NCBI GenBank assembly: GCA_017539565.1
Contig: JAFYCS010000018.1
Location: forward strand, 1 to 64,000
Direction: 5' to 3'
DNA from: Lachnospiraceae bacterium
Lineage (GTDB): Bacteria > Bacillota > Clostridia > Lachnospirales > Lachnospiraceae
Length of the DNA: 64,000 bases
Below the pieces are notes generated by a model. It was given only the letters and a program-made list of their open reading frames with translations. It made no database searches and was not told the origin of the DNA. Within the stretch, counting starts at the first letter, position 1; every line of letters begins with the position of its first letter. Position numbers and translations under genes: made by a program. Positions 35,338 to 44,153 of the stretch are shown piece by piece.

Positions 35338-35709
35338 ATGGCGATCAAAGAATCAACCGAATCATCCGAAAACTATCTGAAAACAATACTCATCTTAAGC
35401 AAACGTCTTCCCGTTGTCCGCGGCGTGGATATTGCAAACGAGATGGGTTTCAAAAAATCCAGCGTATCCATAGGCATGAAGAATCTCCGTGAGAAAGGCC
35501 AGATCACCGTTACCGACGCCGGTTATATCTACCTTACGGACAGTGGGAAAAGGATAGCCGAAGCCATCTACGAGCGCAACCGCTTCATGATCGAGATGCT
35601 GATGTCCTGGGGGATATCCAAAGAGATCGCCGAGCGCGACGCCTGCCGCATAGAGCATGTCATCAGCCCCGAGACCTTCGAAGCCTTCAAAAAACACTAT
35701 CATTCATAA
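35338..35709 (+). CDS. DtxR/MntR-family metal-dependent regulator
   Basis: A 123-residue repressor of the DtxR family: winged helix (residues 10-70, ENYLKTILILSK then KKSSVSIGMKNLREKG) and a dimer/metal domain. DACRIEH keeps Cys, Glu and His matching the DtxR ligands Cys102, Glu105 and His106; the position of DtxR Met10 is Asn, and the ancillary-site His79 is also Asn. Metal choice is therefore uncertain. The SH3-like third domain is missing. AGGGGGGGG precedes the ATG. Confidence 0.85.
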   Translation: MAIKESTESSENYLKTILILSKRLPVVRGVDIANEMGFKKSSVSIGMKNLREKGQITVTDAGYIYLTDSGKRIAEAIYERNRFMIEMLMSWGISKEIAERDACRIEHVISPETFEAFKKHYHS

Positions 35710-35717
35710 GATAACAA

Positions 35718-35742
35718 AAGCGGAGTCCTGAAGACTCCGCTT
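35718..35742. terminator. Bidirectional terminator between convergent genes
   Basis: AAGCGGAGTC pairs with GACTCCGCTT across a five-base loop. On the minus strand TTTTGTT follows; on the plus strand AATTT follows. Confidence 0.8.
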
Positions 35743-35754
35743 AATTTATGCTTC

Positions 35755-36573
35755 TTAAGCTCTGTGTCCGCCGCCGGAGTGTCCGCCGCCACCGGAGTGT
35801 CCGCCGCCGCCACGTCCGCCACCTCCCGAAGATGAAGGCGGATCATAAACCTTGGTGGTATTAGTAAGTATCATATTAGCTCCCAGAAGCTGGAAGTGCT
35901 GGTACAGACCGCTTAATACTTCCGCATCCTTGGGCTTGCGTGCACGTATCGTATAGCTTACCATCGCAAAGCTTATCATAAAGGCAAGGATCATTGAAAG
36001 AAAGATATTAGTGATCCATTTCATAGGCTCCGAAATCTTACCGGATTCCAGATAATCCAGAACCTGCTGGAATGAATACTCGGTATATGCATACCAGTTG
36101 TACCGGTCACTGCCGTAATAATACTTATTAACTGAATTATCTATCATGGAGTTGATCTGTGAAGAAGCGATCTTCTTTTTCAGAGTACCATACGTATTCA
36201 GCCATAACATACCTTCGCCTTCGGGATCCTGATGATAGTTATCCAGATCTACAACAAATATCATACCGTTCGCATAGGAACTGTATAATGACTCATAATA
36301 ATAGCTTGCAGCCCTGTCAGCTTCGCCTTCATCAACTATCCCGCTCTCACTGGTAGAATAAAACACCACATTACCATACTCTGCCAGTTCCTGCATAAGC
36401 TTTGCAAGTTTTTTCTCCTCGCTGTCGCTTAATATATCTTCTTTATCATCAATAACTACTTCATAACCTTCATCACTTTCGTACCACACCTCCCCATCAG
36501 CTTTCACCGGAAGGGTAAAGACGTAGAGAGCGGCAAAGATCATGCATATTGCAGAAAGACATTTAGTACGCAC
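35755..36573 (-). CDS. TPM-domain membrane protein
   Basis: A 272-residue protein with a signal peptide (about 1-27, ending VKADG), an outer TPM-type domain (about 30-165; ILSDSEEKKLAKLMQELAEYGNVVFYST), a membrane helix (about 188-210) and a flexible Gly/His/Ser tail (GGGGHSGGGGHSGGGH). TPM proteins are linked to membrane protein assembly or turnover in other organisms. The start is GTG with AGGAGG eight bases upstream, overlapping the end of the zinc-ribbon gene by 11 bases, so they are coupled. Confidence 0.82.
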   Translation of the reverse strand: MRTKCLSAICMIFAALYVFTLPVKADGEVWYESDEGYEVVIDDKEDILSDSEEKKLAKLMQELAEYGNVVFYSTSESGIVDEGEADRAASYYYESLYSSYANGMIFVVDLDNYHQDPEGEGMLWLNTYGTLKKKIASSQINSMIDNSVNKYYYGSDRYNWYAYTEYSFQQVLDYLESGKISEPMKWITNIFLSMILAFMISFAMVSYTIRARKPKDAEVLSGLYQHFQLLGANMILTNTTKVYDPPSSSGGGGRGGGGHSGGGGHSGGGHRA

Positions 36574-38374
36574 TGTCGTTACCTCCTTTCCTGTTAAGCT
36601 GTGGCAGCGGACGTGTGGTGAGCATGTTGTACTCACTAAGCACCAGCAGCTGGGTGTATATGGTTCCGATCATCAATGCAAGAGTACCGCTGTAATACCA
36701 CAGATCTGAAGGAGGTTTTACCATGCTCAGGATAAGTGCATAAACCGAAACCACCATCATGAAAATAAAGCCCACGGCAAAAGCCCCTTTATTTTCCGAA
36801 TGCTGGGCGCTCACCTTACTGAATCCGAAAATCGTAAGTCCGAACATAGCCACCACTGCACCGAACACCATAAGCTTCATACCAAACATCATAATAAGTG
36901 TGCCTATCAGACTGAATCCTATCTGCGCTCCGAAAATAATGAGTATCGGTATCAGGGCAACCATGTTCTTGGCAGTCTTCCCGCCCTCAGTATGCTTCTT
37001 GACCTGTTTCTTTCTGTATTCGGCAGCATTATATTTGCTCAGGAATCCCTTATCATCAAGTCTCTGGTCACGCTTTCTTACCTTTCCCAGCGTGATGTTA
37101 AGCATTAATACGCTTATCAGCGATATGATCATCGCGATCGTAAGTGCATTTGTCGGAGTCATCGCAGGCATAAATGCCAGCACCACATAGATTATCACCG
37201 AAAATACCGCAGCGGATAAAAGGAATTTCCTGTTATCTACCGGCAGGTCACTTACTATCTTACCGGTCTGTCCGTTTACCACTGCATATGCCACACGGTC
37301 CTTCTTCCTGTAGGATAAAAACCAGACCGGCATGAATGCCAGATAAGGTGACCCGGGATCCAGACGCGGGCTTATACCTGCCTGCTGGTTGCTGTCTACG
37401 GAAACACCCGGAAAACACCGTCCGCTCTTCACATTATCAAATACCTGCTTTTGTACAAAGCCGTTGGCATCGGACACATAAACCTGATAAGATACGTCCT
37501 GCATATCGGCATAATATCCTGCCATATAGTTCGCATTGAAATCCACCAGGGCATGGGCATCAAAGGGTGCGATACCTTCGCTGAAATAATCATCAAAGGA
37601 AGACGAAGCGTCGTATGACAGTCCTCTGTAATAACTGTCTACATTCGCCAGGCACTTATAATGCTCCGTATATACATAATTACCGCGGCGATAGCTCTTG
37701 GTACCCTTAAGGTTAACCTCACCCTTTAAGCTCATATCATATACCCAGTAAGGCATATATATGCCCCTGAACTTTTCAAGAGCCTTTTCGTCCTTGAATT
37801 CCTCGGGTACATAAAATGATTTGCCCACAAATTTCTTATATGCTTCCTTGCAGGCGTTCTTATCTATACGGAACGGCAGTATCTTTTTAGGCTGGGGCAT
37901 CTTAGCCATACGTGACTGCAGCATGAGGCTTGACCCGCAGTAACTGCAGAAACCGTTTACCGATTCCTCTGTGGAATAAATGCTGCCGCCGCACTGGGGA
38001 CAGGTATATGCGATAACATCAAAGCTCTCCGGCACAGGCTGCTGTTCAAAAGCCCCCTGGAAAGCCGCCTGTACTCCTGCCTGAGCCTGAGGCTGGGCCG
38101 CATAAGCCCCCTGCTGCATCTGCTGCTGGGGCTGCCCCTGCTGCACAGCGCTCTGGGGCTGCATCTGGGGCTGCTGGCCGTAAACGGCCGTTGCATCACC
38201 CGCATAGCCCTCCTCTACCGGCGGAGCTGTCTGTGCATTATAATGAGCTTCTTCGGCTGCCTTACCCTGTGCCATCTGCATCGGCGAAAACACGCCTTCA
38301 CAGAACGGGCACTTCAGCATCTGTGTCGCTATATCAAATGTAAGTTCTCCTCCGCAACTGGGACACGGATTCAT
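36563..38374 (-). CDS. Zinc-ribbon membrane protein with Gln-rich linker
   Basis: A 603-residue protein. It opens with a zinc ribbon (CPSCG at 4-8, CPFCE at 22-26), then a Gln/Ala/Pro-rich linker (about 45-112), a second ribbon (CPQCG near 125, CSYCG near 142), a beta-rich domain containing IYMPYWVYDM, and five or so C-terminal membrane helices (about 385-590). The gene is coupled to the TPM gene after it; such pairs are common in Clostridia. The role is unknown, probably envelope quality control or a signalling scaffold (inference). Confidence 0.75.
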   Translation of the reverse strand: MNPCPSCGGELTFDIATQMLKCPFCEGVFSPMQMAQGKAAEEAHYNAQTAPPVEEGYAGDATAVYGQQPQMQPQSAVQQGQPQQQMQQGAYAAQPQAQAGVQAAFQGAFEQQPVPESFDVIAYTCPQCGGSIYSTEESVNGFCSYCGSSLMLQSRMAKMPQPKKILPFRIDKNACKEAYKKFVGKSFYVPEEFKDEKALEKFRGIYMPYWVYDMSLKGEVNLKGTKSYRRGNYVYTEHYKCLANVDSYYRGLSYDASSSFDDYFSEGIAPFDAHALVDFNANYMAGYYADMQDVSYQVYVSDANGFVQKQVFDNVKSGRCFPGVSVDSNQQAGISPRLDPGSPYLAFMPVWFLSYRKKDRVAYAVVNGQTGKIVSDLPVDNRKFLLSAAVFSVIIYVVLAFMPAMTPTNALTIAMIISLISVLMLNITLGKVRKRDQRLDDKGFLSKYNAAEYRKKQVKKHTEGGKTAKNMVALIPILIIFGAQIGFSLIGTLIMMFGMKLMVFGAVVAMFGLTIFGFSKVSAQHSENKGAFAVGFIFMMVVSVYALILSMVKPPSDLWYYSGTLALMIGTIYTQLLVLSEYNMLTTRPLPQLNRKGGNDSAY

Positions 38375-38399
38375 TCACTTTTCCCCCTTTCATAGATAC

Positions 38400-38432
38400 T
38401 GTCATTCTGAGGGCGTCAGCCCGAAGAATCTT
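38400..38432. repeat. Dispersed repeat, opposite orientation variant
   Basis: TGTCATTCTGAGGGCG then TCAGCCCGAAGAATCTT, the same family as the AAGATCC...GGATGACA copies but reversed and with an extended GGGC/GCCC stem. It reaches the stop codon of ddh. Confidence 0.65.
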
Positions 38433-39418
38433 TAGAGTAAATGACCTCTCAATTCCTCTGCACTCTTTGCCGACAGATAAGCCGGCGCGATATCGAATAC
38501 GGTCTTGCAGCCTGCCGCGCCTTCTTTGGAAAGACGGTATGCCGCTCTTGCATATGCTGCGAGCACCGATCCCGTAAATTCCGGATTTGAATCCAGCTTG
38601 AGATTATACTCAATGATATGCTTATGCTCTTTATCATTGCCGGTAACACCGCTGCGGATGACAAAACCACCGTGAGGCAGTCCCGCATGATCACGCTTAA
38701 GTTCTTCTTCGCTTATAAAATGTACGGTGGTATCATAATCGGCAAAGTAATTGGGCATTTCTTTTATCTCTTTTTCGATCCTTGCCTTGTCTGCGCCTTC
38801 CTCAGCCACAACATAGCAGTCACGCAGATGCATCTGTCTTGCAGTGAATTCGGGGTTTGATCCGCTGCGTACTTCTTCTACTGCACTCTCGATGGGAACG
38901 GTATACTGGCGTGCATCCTTTACTCCCTCTATGCGGCGGATAGCATCCGAATGTCCCTGGCTTACACCGCGTCCCCAGAAGGTATAATGCTTTCCTTCAG
39001 GCAGTACCGCATCGCTTACCATACGCAGCAATGAGAACATTCCCGGATCCCAGCCTACGGAGATCACCGCAACCTTGCCGCCCTTCTTTGCGGCAGCATC
39101 AACATTTGCAAAATGCTCAGCTATACGCGCATGTGTATCAAAACTGTCGATCACGTTAAAATGCTCTGCATATTTAGGAGTCTGCACCGGAAGATCGGTA
39201 GCGGAACCTCCGCCCATTACCAGCACGTCTATCTTGTCTTTCCAGTCAAGCAGTTCGCTCTCTGCCATTACCGGCACACCTTCAGTCTTTATCTTTACTC
39301 CGGCAGGATCCCTGCGGGTAAATACTGCTGCCAGCTCAAGGTCTTCGTTCTGCCTGATGGCACTCTCCACACCTCTTGAAAGATTTCCGTATCCAAGTAT
39401 TCCTATCCTGATACTCAT
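38432..39418 (-). CDS. ddh: meso-Diaminopimelate dehydrogenase
   Basis: A 328-residue NADPH enzyme (EC 1.4.1.16) that aminates tetrahydrodipicolinate to meso-DAP in one step, a short route to lysine and peptidoglycan precursors. Rossmann motif GILGYGNLSRG (6-16), FTRRDP, VISVGWDPGMFSL, FWGRGVSQGHSDA and the family end LAAYARAAYRL are all visible. AAAGGAG precedes the ATG. It is the last of three genes read in the same direction. Confidence 0.95.
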   Translation of the reverse strand: MSIRIGILGYGNLSRGVESAIRQNEDLELAAVFTRRDPAGVKIKTEGVPVMAESELLDWKDKIDVLVMGGGSATDLPVQTPKYAEHFNVIDSFDTHARIAEHFANVDAAAKKGGKVAVISVGWDPGMFSLLRMVSDAVLPEGKHYTFWGRGVSQGHSDAIRRIEGVKDARQYTVPIESAVEEVRSGSNPEFTARQMHLRDCYVVAEEGADKARIEKEIKEMPNYFADYDTTVHFISEEELKRDHAGLPHGGFVIRSGVTGNDKEHKHIIEYNLKLDSNPEFTGSVLAAYARAAYRLSKEGAAGCKTVFDIAPAYLSAKSAEELRGHLL

Positions 39419-39451
39419 GATATATATCTCCTTTGTTGATTATTGATTTAT

Positions 39452-40207
39452 TTACTTCTTAATATCACTAAACTTCAGTCTTGCGCATACAGCGGTTTTC
39501 CCGTCAGGTCTGATTATCAATACCCTGCCTGTCTTCGGATCCTCATCCTGACGGCATATCCTGAGTTCGTCGTCATAGAAGCACTGCTCCCTGTAGTTGA
39601 TCTCAATGTCGGTAAGCTGATAAGATTCATATTGATCAAGACCGTATGCATCTATCAGCAGCGGTACATATCGCAGGTTATTCATGTGCCTGTTGTTATC
39701 AAGGTCGGAATACCTTACCCTGTGCCGGTAGATCTCTTCGCTTCCTTCAGCCTGATAAGCCACCTTACCGAAAGGCTCCGTAACATTCAAACGCTGCATG
39801 GCAAGTACGGGATCATAACCGATGCGGTCCAGTCTGCATATGCGCCCGCTCTTTAAGTCCACCAGGCAGCTTTCAAGCCTGCCCCGTGCCATAAGTATCC
39901 CGCGCTTTCTGATCTCTATCGCATGATAGATGGTAAATGAATGTCTGGTATCTTCGATCCAGCATTCTATATCAAGCGGTGCGTCATATACAGCCTTTTC
40001 AAAGAGCTGCATACGGTACTTTGTATAGATCCATGCCGCACCGTATTTCTCGTGTATCAGGTAATTATCCCATTCAAAGCGGTGCATATAGCTTGCAGCG
40101 GCATCCTGGAAATAGCTCAGATATCCGTACATCCCTATGCGGCCGTCGGCATCCGCCTCACGGAATTCCTGTATCTTACACTCCTTATAGAGGTAACGTT
40201 CCTCCAT
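39452..40207 (-). CDS. Acyl-ACP thioesterase (FatA/FatB-like)
   Basis: A 251-residue double hot-dog thioesterase that releases fatty acids from acyl carrier protein. The first half has MYGYLSYFQDAAASYMHR; the second has SDLDNNRHMNNLRYV, where Asp, Asn and His match the catalytic D-x-N-x-H of the plant enzymes. The ATG overlaps the TGA of the upstream gene by one base. A TTG one codon earlier is possible but unlikely. Confidence 0.9.
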   Translation of the reverse strand: MEERYLYKECKIQEFREADADGRIGMYGYLSYFQDAAASYMHRFEWDNYLIHEKYGAAWIYTKYRMQLFEKAVYDAPLDIECWIEDTRHSFTIYHAIEIRKRGILMARGRLESCLVDLKSGRICRLDRIGYDPVLAMQRLNVTEPFGKVAYQAEGSEEIYRHRVRYSDLDNNRHMNNLRYVPLLIDAYGLDQYESYQLTDIEINYREQCFYDDELRICRQDEDPKTGRVLIIRPDGKTAVCARLKFSDIKK

Positions 40208-41184
40208 CAATCCATACCCAGCAGTTCGGTATAGAACTGGCTGTAATCCTTACGTTTTTCCTTGGTGAACGCTATAGCCGAACGGGGATGCTGGTTAAGG
40301 AGTCCCGTAAAAAAATACTGCATGTCATACCCCCATACAGCTCCTGCCTCACGTACTTCCGGCATATACTTATCTATGAACTGGATCACGGGATACAGAT
40401 TGTACTTAGGATTGCGCAGGAAGCCTAAAAGATGCTCCATAAAGCAGTTACCTGCACCTCTTCCCATACCGTTATAAGTAGCATCCAGCCAGTTGACTCC
40501 GTCGCCTACAGCCTCGATGGTATTTGCGAATGCAAGCTGCTGGTTATTATGTGCATGCATACCCAGCTGTTTATTGTACTTGGCAGCAAACTCTCCGTAG
40601 AGGTCGGCGATACGCGCTATCTGCTCGGGGAAGAGAGATCCGAAACTGTCAACGATGTAGATAACATCCACAGGTGACTGTCCAAGCATATCAAGAGCCA
40701 CCTTGATATCTCCCTCCTGTGCATTGGAGATGGCCATTATGTTGGCACTGACTTCATATCCCTTGCGCTTTGCATCTTCTATCATATCCACAGCCGTAGG
40801 TATCTGATGGATGTATGTAGCCACACGTATCAGATCCAGGGGGCTGTTTGCTTTGGAAACTATGTCTGTCTTGTAATCGCAGCGGCCCACATCCGCCATG
40901 GCAGCCAGCTTAAGACCTGTATCTTTGTTCTCGCCTATAACGTTAAAGATGTCCTCATCATTGGTGAACTTCCATTTGCCGAATTTGTTTACATCAAACA
41001 TTTCTTTGGAGCATTTATAGCCAAGCTCCATATAATCAACGCCGGCCTTAATATTAGTTAAATACAGAGCTTTTACGAATTCGTCGGTAAAATAAAAATC
41101 ATTTACCAGACCACCGTCACGCAGTGTAGCATCGACCACGCGTATTGCTTCCCTGTAACCTAAAAGTTTCGATAACTCTTTCAT
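40207..41184 (-). CDS. DRE-TIM metallolyase-like aldolase domain protein
   Basis: A 325-residue TIM-barrel protein of the HMG-CoA lyase / isopropylmalate synthase / 4-hydroxy-2-oxovalerate aldolase superfamily. The DATLRDGG motif (18-25) and MHAHNN (metal His pair) are present, as is the late GMGRGAGN loop. Substrate unknown; homologues are sometimes wrongly labelled H-NS. GGAGG precedes the ATG; a longer frame runs 65 codons further upstream through the promoter and is rejected. It heads the operon with the thioesterase. Confidence 0.82.
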   Translation of the reverse strand: MKELSKLLGYREAIRVVDATLRDGGLVNDFYFTDEFVKALYLTNIKAGVDYMELGYKCSKEMFDVNKFGKWKFTNDEDIFNVIGENKDTGLKLAAMADVGRCDYKTDIVSKANSPLDLIRVATYIHQIPTAVDMIEDAKRKGYEVSANIMAISNAQEGDIKVALDMLGQSPVDVIYIVDSFGSLFPEQIARIADLYGEFAAKYNKQLGMHAHNNQQLAFANTIEAVGDGVNWLDATYNGMGRGAGNCFMEHLLGFLRNPKYNLYPVIQFIDKYMPEVREAGAVWGYDMQYFFTGLLNQHPRSAIAFTKEKRKDYSQFYTELLGMD

Positions 41185-41221
41185 AAAACAAAACCTCCGT
41201 TCCGATATTTTACCGAAGTAT

Positions 41222-41250
41222 AGTCTAGCATAAATATTCACTATATACAA
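41222..41250 (-). promoter_or_regulatory. Promoter of the aldolase/thioesterase/ddh unit
   Basis: TTGTAT and TAGACT on the minus strand with a 17-base spacer, directly after the T run of the preceding terminator. Confidence 0.6.
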
Positions 41251-41323
41251 TAAAAAACAGGTGGAATAAATGCACCTAAACAGTGCACCGGCTGTTACTC
41301 CGGCATCGCCCCTTCCGCCTGTT
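41251..41323 (-). terminator. Branched hairpin terminator of the methyltransferase gene
   Basis: An outer stem AACAGGCGGAA/TTCCACCTGTT encloses two small hairpins (TGCAC...GTGCA and CCGG...CCGG) and is followed by a T run on the minus strand. The three-way shape is unusual for a simple terminator. Confidence 0.6.
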
Positions 41324-41332
41324 ATGTATCGC

Positions 41333-42085
41333 TCAGTTCTTTTTCCTTGCCAGGGTAGCCCAGAAACACGGTACGCCATGCTCCCTCAGCGGCCCGTCCC
41401 CGTTTGTATCTTCATATACATCAAGCAATTCAAATCCGGCCCGGATCTGCCCGCCTATCTGCTCCTCTATAGAGTGCGAAAACTGTATACCGCAATCCTC
41501 TTCCTTCAGTATCCTCATCTGTTTGGGATTGGCCAGGGGATCGAAGGGCAGGAATTCGGTAACCCTCGTTTCATCCTTCCAGAACAGATAATTGATCCCG
41601 TTTTCAAGCCCCGCCATCATTATCCCGCCGGGCCTTAACACCCTTGCGCACTCCCGCCACAGCGGAGCCACATCCTTAATATAATGATTGGATACGGGAT
41701 GAAAGATCATATCAAAGGATCCATCGTCAAAAGGCAGCGGCTTCGTCATGTCGGCGTGTACCGTCTCTATCTCATAACCTTCCCGCCTTGATACCATACG
41801 TTCGCTTTCAAGCTGCTTAAGGGAATAATCCAGCACAGTACATTTTGCCCCTAACGCCGCCAGAACAGGCATCTGCTGGCCACCCCCGCTGGCAAGTCCC
41901 AGGACCCTGCATTCTTTCAGATCCGGAAACCATTCCTTCGGGACGCACTTTGCAGGGGTCAGCGATACGTTCCATTCCCCTTTCAATGCATCTTCATACT
42001 CTTCATGTGAGATCGGTCTCCCCCATTCCCAGCCTTCATCTATCCATCTGTCGATGGTCTGTGAATTTATATCCGTATAATCCAT
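41333..42085 (-). CDS. Class I SAM-dependent methyltransferase
   Basis: A 250-residue methyltransferase of the Methyltransf_11 type: SAM-binding CRVLGLASGGGQQMP (about 58-72), acidic strand CTVLDYS, DMTKPLPFDDGSFDMIFH and the post-motif RECARVLRPGGIM. The substrate is unknown. The start is the ATG of MDYTDIN with TGAGG upstream. It lies 25 bases after the lipoprotein stop and may be co-transcribed with it. Confidence 0.87.
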   Translation of the reverse strand: MDYTDINSQTIDRWIDEGWEWGRPISHEEYEDALKGEWNVSLTPAKCVPKEWFPDLKECRVLGLASGGGQQMPVLAALGAKCTVLDYSLKQLESERMVSRREGYEIETVHADMTKPLPFDDGSFDMIFHPVSNHYIKDVAPLWRECARVLRPGGIMMAGLENGINYLFWKDETRVTEFLPFDPLANPKQMRILKEEDCGIQFSHSIEEQIGGQIRAGFELLDVYEDTNGDGPLREHGVPCFWATLARKKN

Positions 42086-42110
42086 AATAAATAACCTCAG
42101 CAGGATCTTA

Positions 42111-43097
42111 TCATTCGGGGAATTTGCCCATATCCATATAATACAGGCTCCAGAACTGCTTTCCATCCTGTTCTTTCCACTTTATGACAATATCATGTTC
42201 TATTCCTTTAAGACCTGCCGAGCTGTCATTATTGGAATAATAATCCCAGGCATCATACTCTGAATACCTGACATAATAAAATACCCCGTCATATGCGATC
42301 TCATCTATTTCACGTTCGGGTTCCAGGCGCGACACCCTGCCCTGCGCGCACGCAGCATCTGCCCACGAGTCTATATCGTAGAAATAATACCTGCCGTCAT
42401 CACAATACGGATCTCTCCGCATGGATATTTCATACAGCGAACCGCTTTCTTCATCATAGCGCTGGGTTGTATCAAGAACTGTACTGCTGTCCCATCTTTT
42501 ATTGATCTTCTCTATATCCTCCTCAGAGCAGCTGTAAAACGCCGCAAACCACCGGTCAGTGTTTTCTTTGTCCATACTGAAATAATATCCGTAGTCGGTA
42601 TATCCTCCGCGGGGATCTTCCTTATCCCCGGAAACAAAGCGTTCCCTGTCGATCTTAAGATCATCAAGCTGATACATCTCAAATCCCAGATCGATAAAGC
42701 CCTTAAGCCTGCGCTCCAGATCATCGGTATCTGTATGGTCAAAGGTCAAAGAATAATCAAAATCCGTAAAAACCCCCAGACACATGCCGATATCTCCGGG
42801 GAGTTCCGATTCATCAAGTTTTTGCCGGCTGCGTTCGGCCTTACATTCCCCGTAAATAAGTTCATCATCTTCCGGCCCCGGCACCTCAGTGTCAACGTTG
42901 TCCGGATCATCCGTGCTGCCCGGAACATCAGTCACATCGATAACAGGATCCCCGGGGGTGTCCGGGTTATTGCTGTCTGTATTATCTGTCTGCCCGCCGT
43001 CCTCAGTCTGCGCAGGGATGGCCCCCCTGGGTTCTTCCTTGCCGCACGCAGTCAATGCCGCTATCATTAATATAGCAATTACCGTCTTCTTTTTCAT
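42111..43097 (-). CDS. Putative lipoprotein, 328 aa
   Basis: A secreted lipoprotein: basic start, hydrophobic core and lipobox ALTAC (Cys18), followed by an Asp/Pro/Asn/Thr-rich linker to about residue 80 and an acidic globular domain with many Tyr and Asp. AGGGGGG precedes the ATG. No family recognised; related proteins in this order are usually of unknown function. Confidence 0.75.
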   Translation of the reverse strand: MKKKTVIAILMIAALTACGKEEPRGAIPAQTEDGGQTDNTDSNNPDTPGDPVIDVTDVPGSTDDPDNVDTEVPGPEDDELIYGECKAERSRQKLDESELPGDIGMCLGVFTDFDYSLTFDHTDTDDLERRLKGFIDLGFEMYQLDDLKIDRERFVSGDKEDPRGGYTDYGYYFSMDKENTDRWFAAFYSCSEEDIEKINKRWDSSTVLDTTQRYDEESGSLYEISMRRDPYCDDGRYYFYDIDSWADAACAQGRVSRLEPEREIDEIAYDGVFYYVRYSEYDAWDYYSNNDSSAGLKGIEHDIVIKWKEQDGKQFWSLYYMDMGKFPE

Positions 43098-43226
43098 TAT
43101 TCCCCCCTGTTTATATGCTGTTACCATTCTATCGTCAGCCTGCCGTCAAGTCAATGTATCTGATGTTTGCAGCTTATACGTGACACTTGCAGAAAACTTC
43201 AACGGATACTACAATAAAAATATCCT

Positions 43227-43242
43227 CCGGGCCCGGGCCCGG
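43227..43242. promoter_or_regulatory. Perfect 16-bp GC palindrome in a leader
   Basis: CCGGGCCCGGGCCCGG is self-complementary over its full length and stands in an otherwise AT-leaning stretch 30 bases before the C39-like gene. No T run follows. Confidence 0.4.
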
Positions 43243-43272
43243 GGACCACTCAGGATTTCAGGGGGAACTCAT

Positions 43273-43947
43273 ATGCCCGGCAAGATATATGAACAACTGA
43301 CCATAGCCTTTTTCAGCCTGTTTTCCGGCAGGCTCAAAAAAAAGCTTACAGACGAACAATATGAACATAACATACGTGCCTGGCAGGAACTCGGTGGCGA
43401 CAGGCACTACTTTGAAGACCAGCCCAGACTCACCGGCATGCTGTATGGCCACGCCGGCCCCATAGGCCGCAAGCTCTTCTTCCACGGAAAAAAACTGACC
43501 GCAGCAAACAATACCTGCGAAGTCATAGCTGTATACAACGCGCTTCACTCCTTCGGCAAAGACAAGAGCCTTCCTGAACTTATAAGGGAGTTTTCCAATA
43601 AAGGAATATGTGCGAACGGCTGCTTCGGTACCTCTCCCAAAGCTCTTAAGCGCTATTTCGAAAAAGAAGGCTATGAAACCCGGCTCCTCGTAGGCGGAGA
43701 CTTAAACGATGAAAACTTAAAGGAGATGTCGGAAAAATATGAAGCATTCCTGCTGACATCTTTTAACATAGGTTACAATCCTTTCCATATGGTACATACC
43801 ATGTGTATAAGCCATGAAAAAGACGGTTTCATCCGCCATAATGATTACCGCCCCCGCACTCCGCTGAAAAGCCTTAAAGAAGGCGTATACGGCTATAATG
43901 ACGGCAGATCACGCCCCATCTGCGTGCTGGGGATAAAAAGGGCCTGA
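43273..43947 (+). CDS. C39-like cysteine peptidase fold protein
   Basis: A 224-residue protein with papain-like (C39-type) layout: Cys82 in NNTCEVIAVYNAL, His175 in FHMVHTMCI and Asn190/Asp191 in IRHNDYRP. The middle KGICANGCFGTSPKALKRYF fits the substrate-lobe helices. There is no signal peptide or transporter domain, so it is not a bacteriocin exporter; it may be a stand-alone protease or an inactive relative. Start is the ATG with AGGGGGAA upstream. Confidence 0.7.
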   Translation: MPGKIYEQLTIAFFSLFSGRLKKKLTDEQYEHNIRAWQELGGDRHYFEDQPRLTGMLYGHAGPIGRKLFFHGKKLTAANNTCEVIAVYNALHSFGKDKSLPELIREFSNKGICANGCFGTSPKALKRYFEKEGYETRLLVGGDLNDENLKEMSEKYEAFLLTSFNIGYNPFHMVHTMCISHEKDGFIRHNDYRPRTPLKSLKEGVYGYNDGRSRPICVLGIKRA

Positions 43948-44053
43948 GATCACTTTTCGAAACTTTTTCAATATCGGTTTCTGTGCAATGTTCATAATTT
44001 ATTCATATTTGATACATACTCTTTTCACAAATCGTTAATATTTCATCAAAAAA

Positions 44054-44125
44054 GCCATAAAAAGGATATGGCCATACCGTATCTTCCCCAGATACAAACA
44101 AAAGCGGTCCGGATCCCGGATCCGG
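44054..44125 (+). promoter_or_regulatory. Structured leader of the VWA lipoprotein gene
   Basis: Three hairpins in a row: GCCATA/TATGGC (44054-44072), GTATCT TCCCC AGATAC (44079-44095) and CCGGATCC C GGATCCGG (44109-44125). The ribosome binding site GGGAGG follows 14 bases later. No T run follows. Rest of the 206-base gap shows no gene. Confidence 0.45.
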
Positions 44126-44153
44126 CCGTCAGATATTTAGGGAGGAAAAAGAT

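Noticed and set aside
41185..41379. 65-codon N-terminal extension of the aldolase-like protein
   Set aside because: It would run through the promoter and terminator region; GGAGG before the inner ATG marks the true start.
42889..43272. 128-codon N-terminal extension of the C39-like protein
   Set aside because: It overlaps the divergent lipoprotein gene and has no ribosome binding site; the inner ATG has AGGGGGAA upstream.
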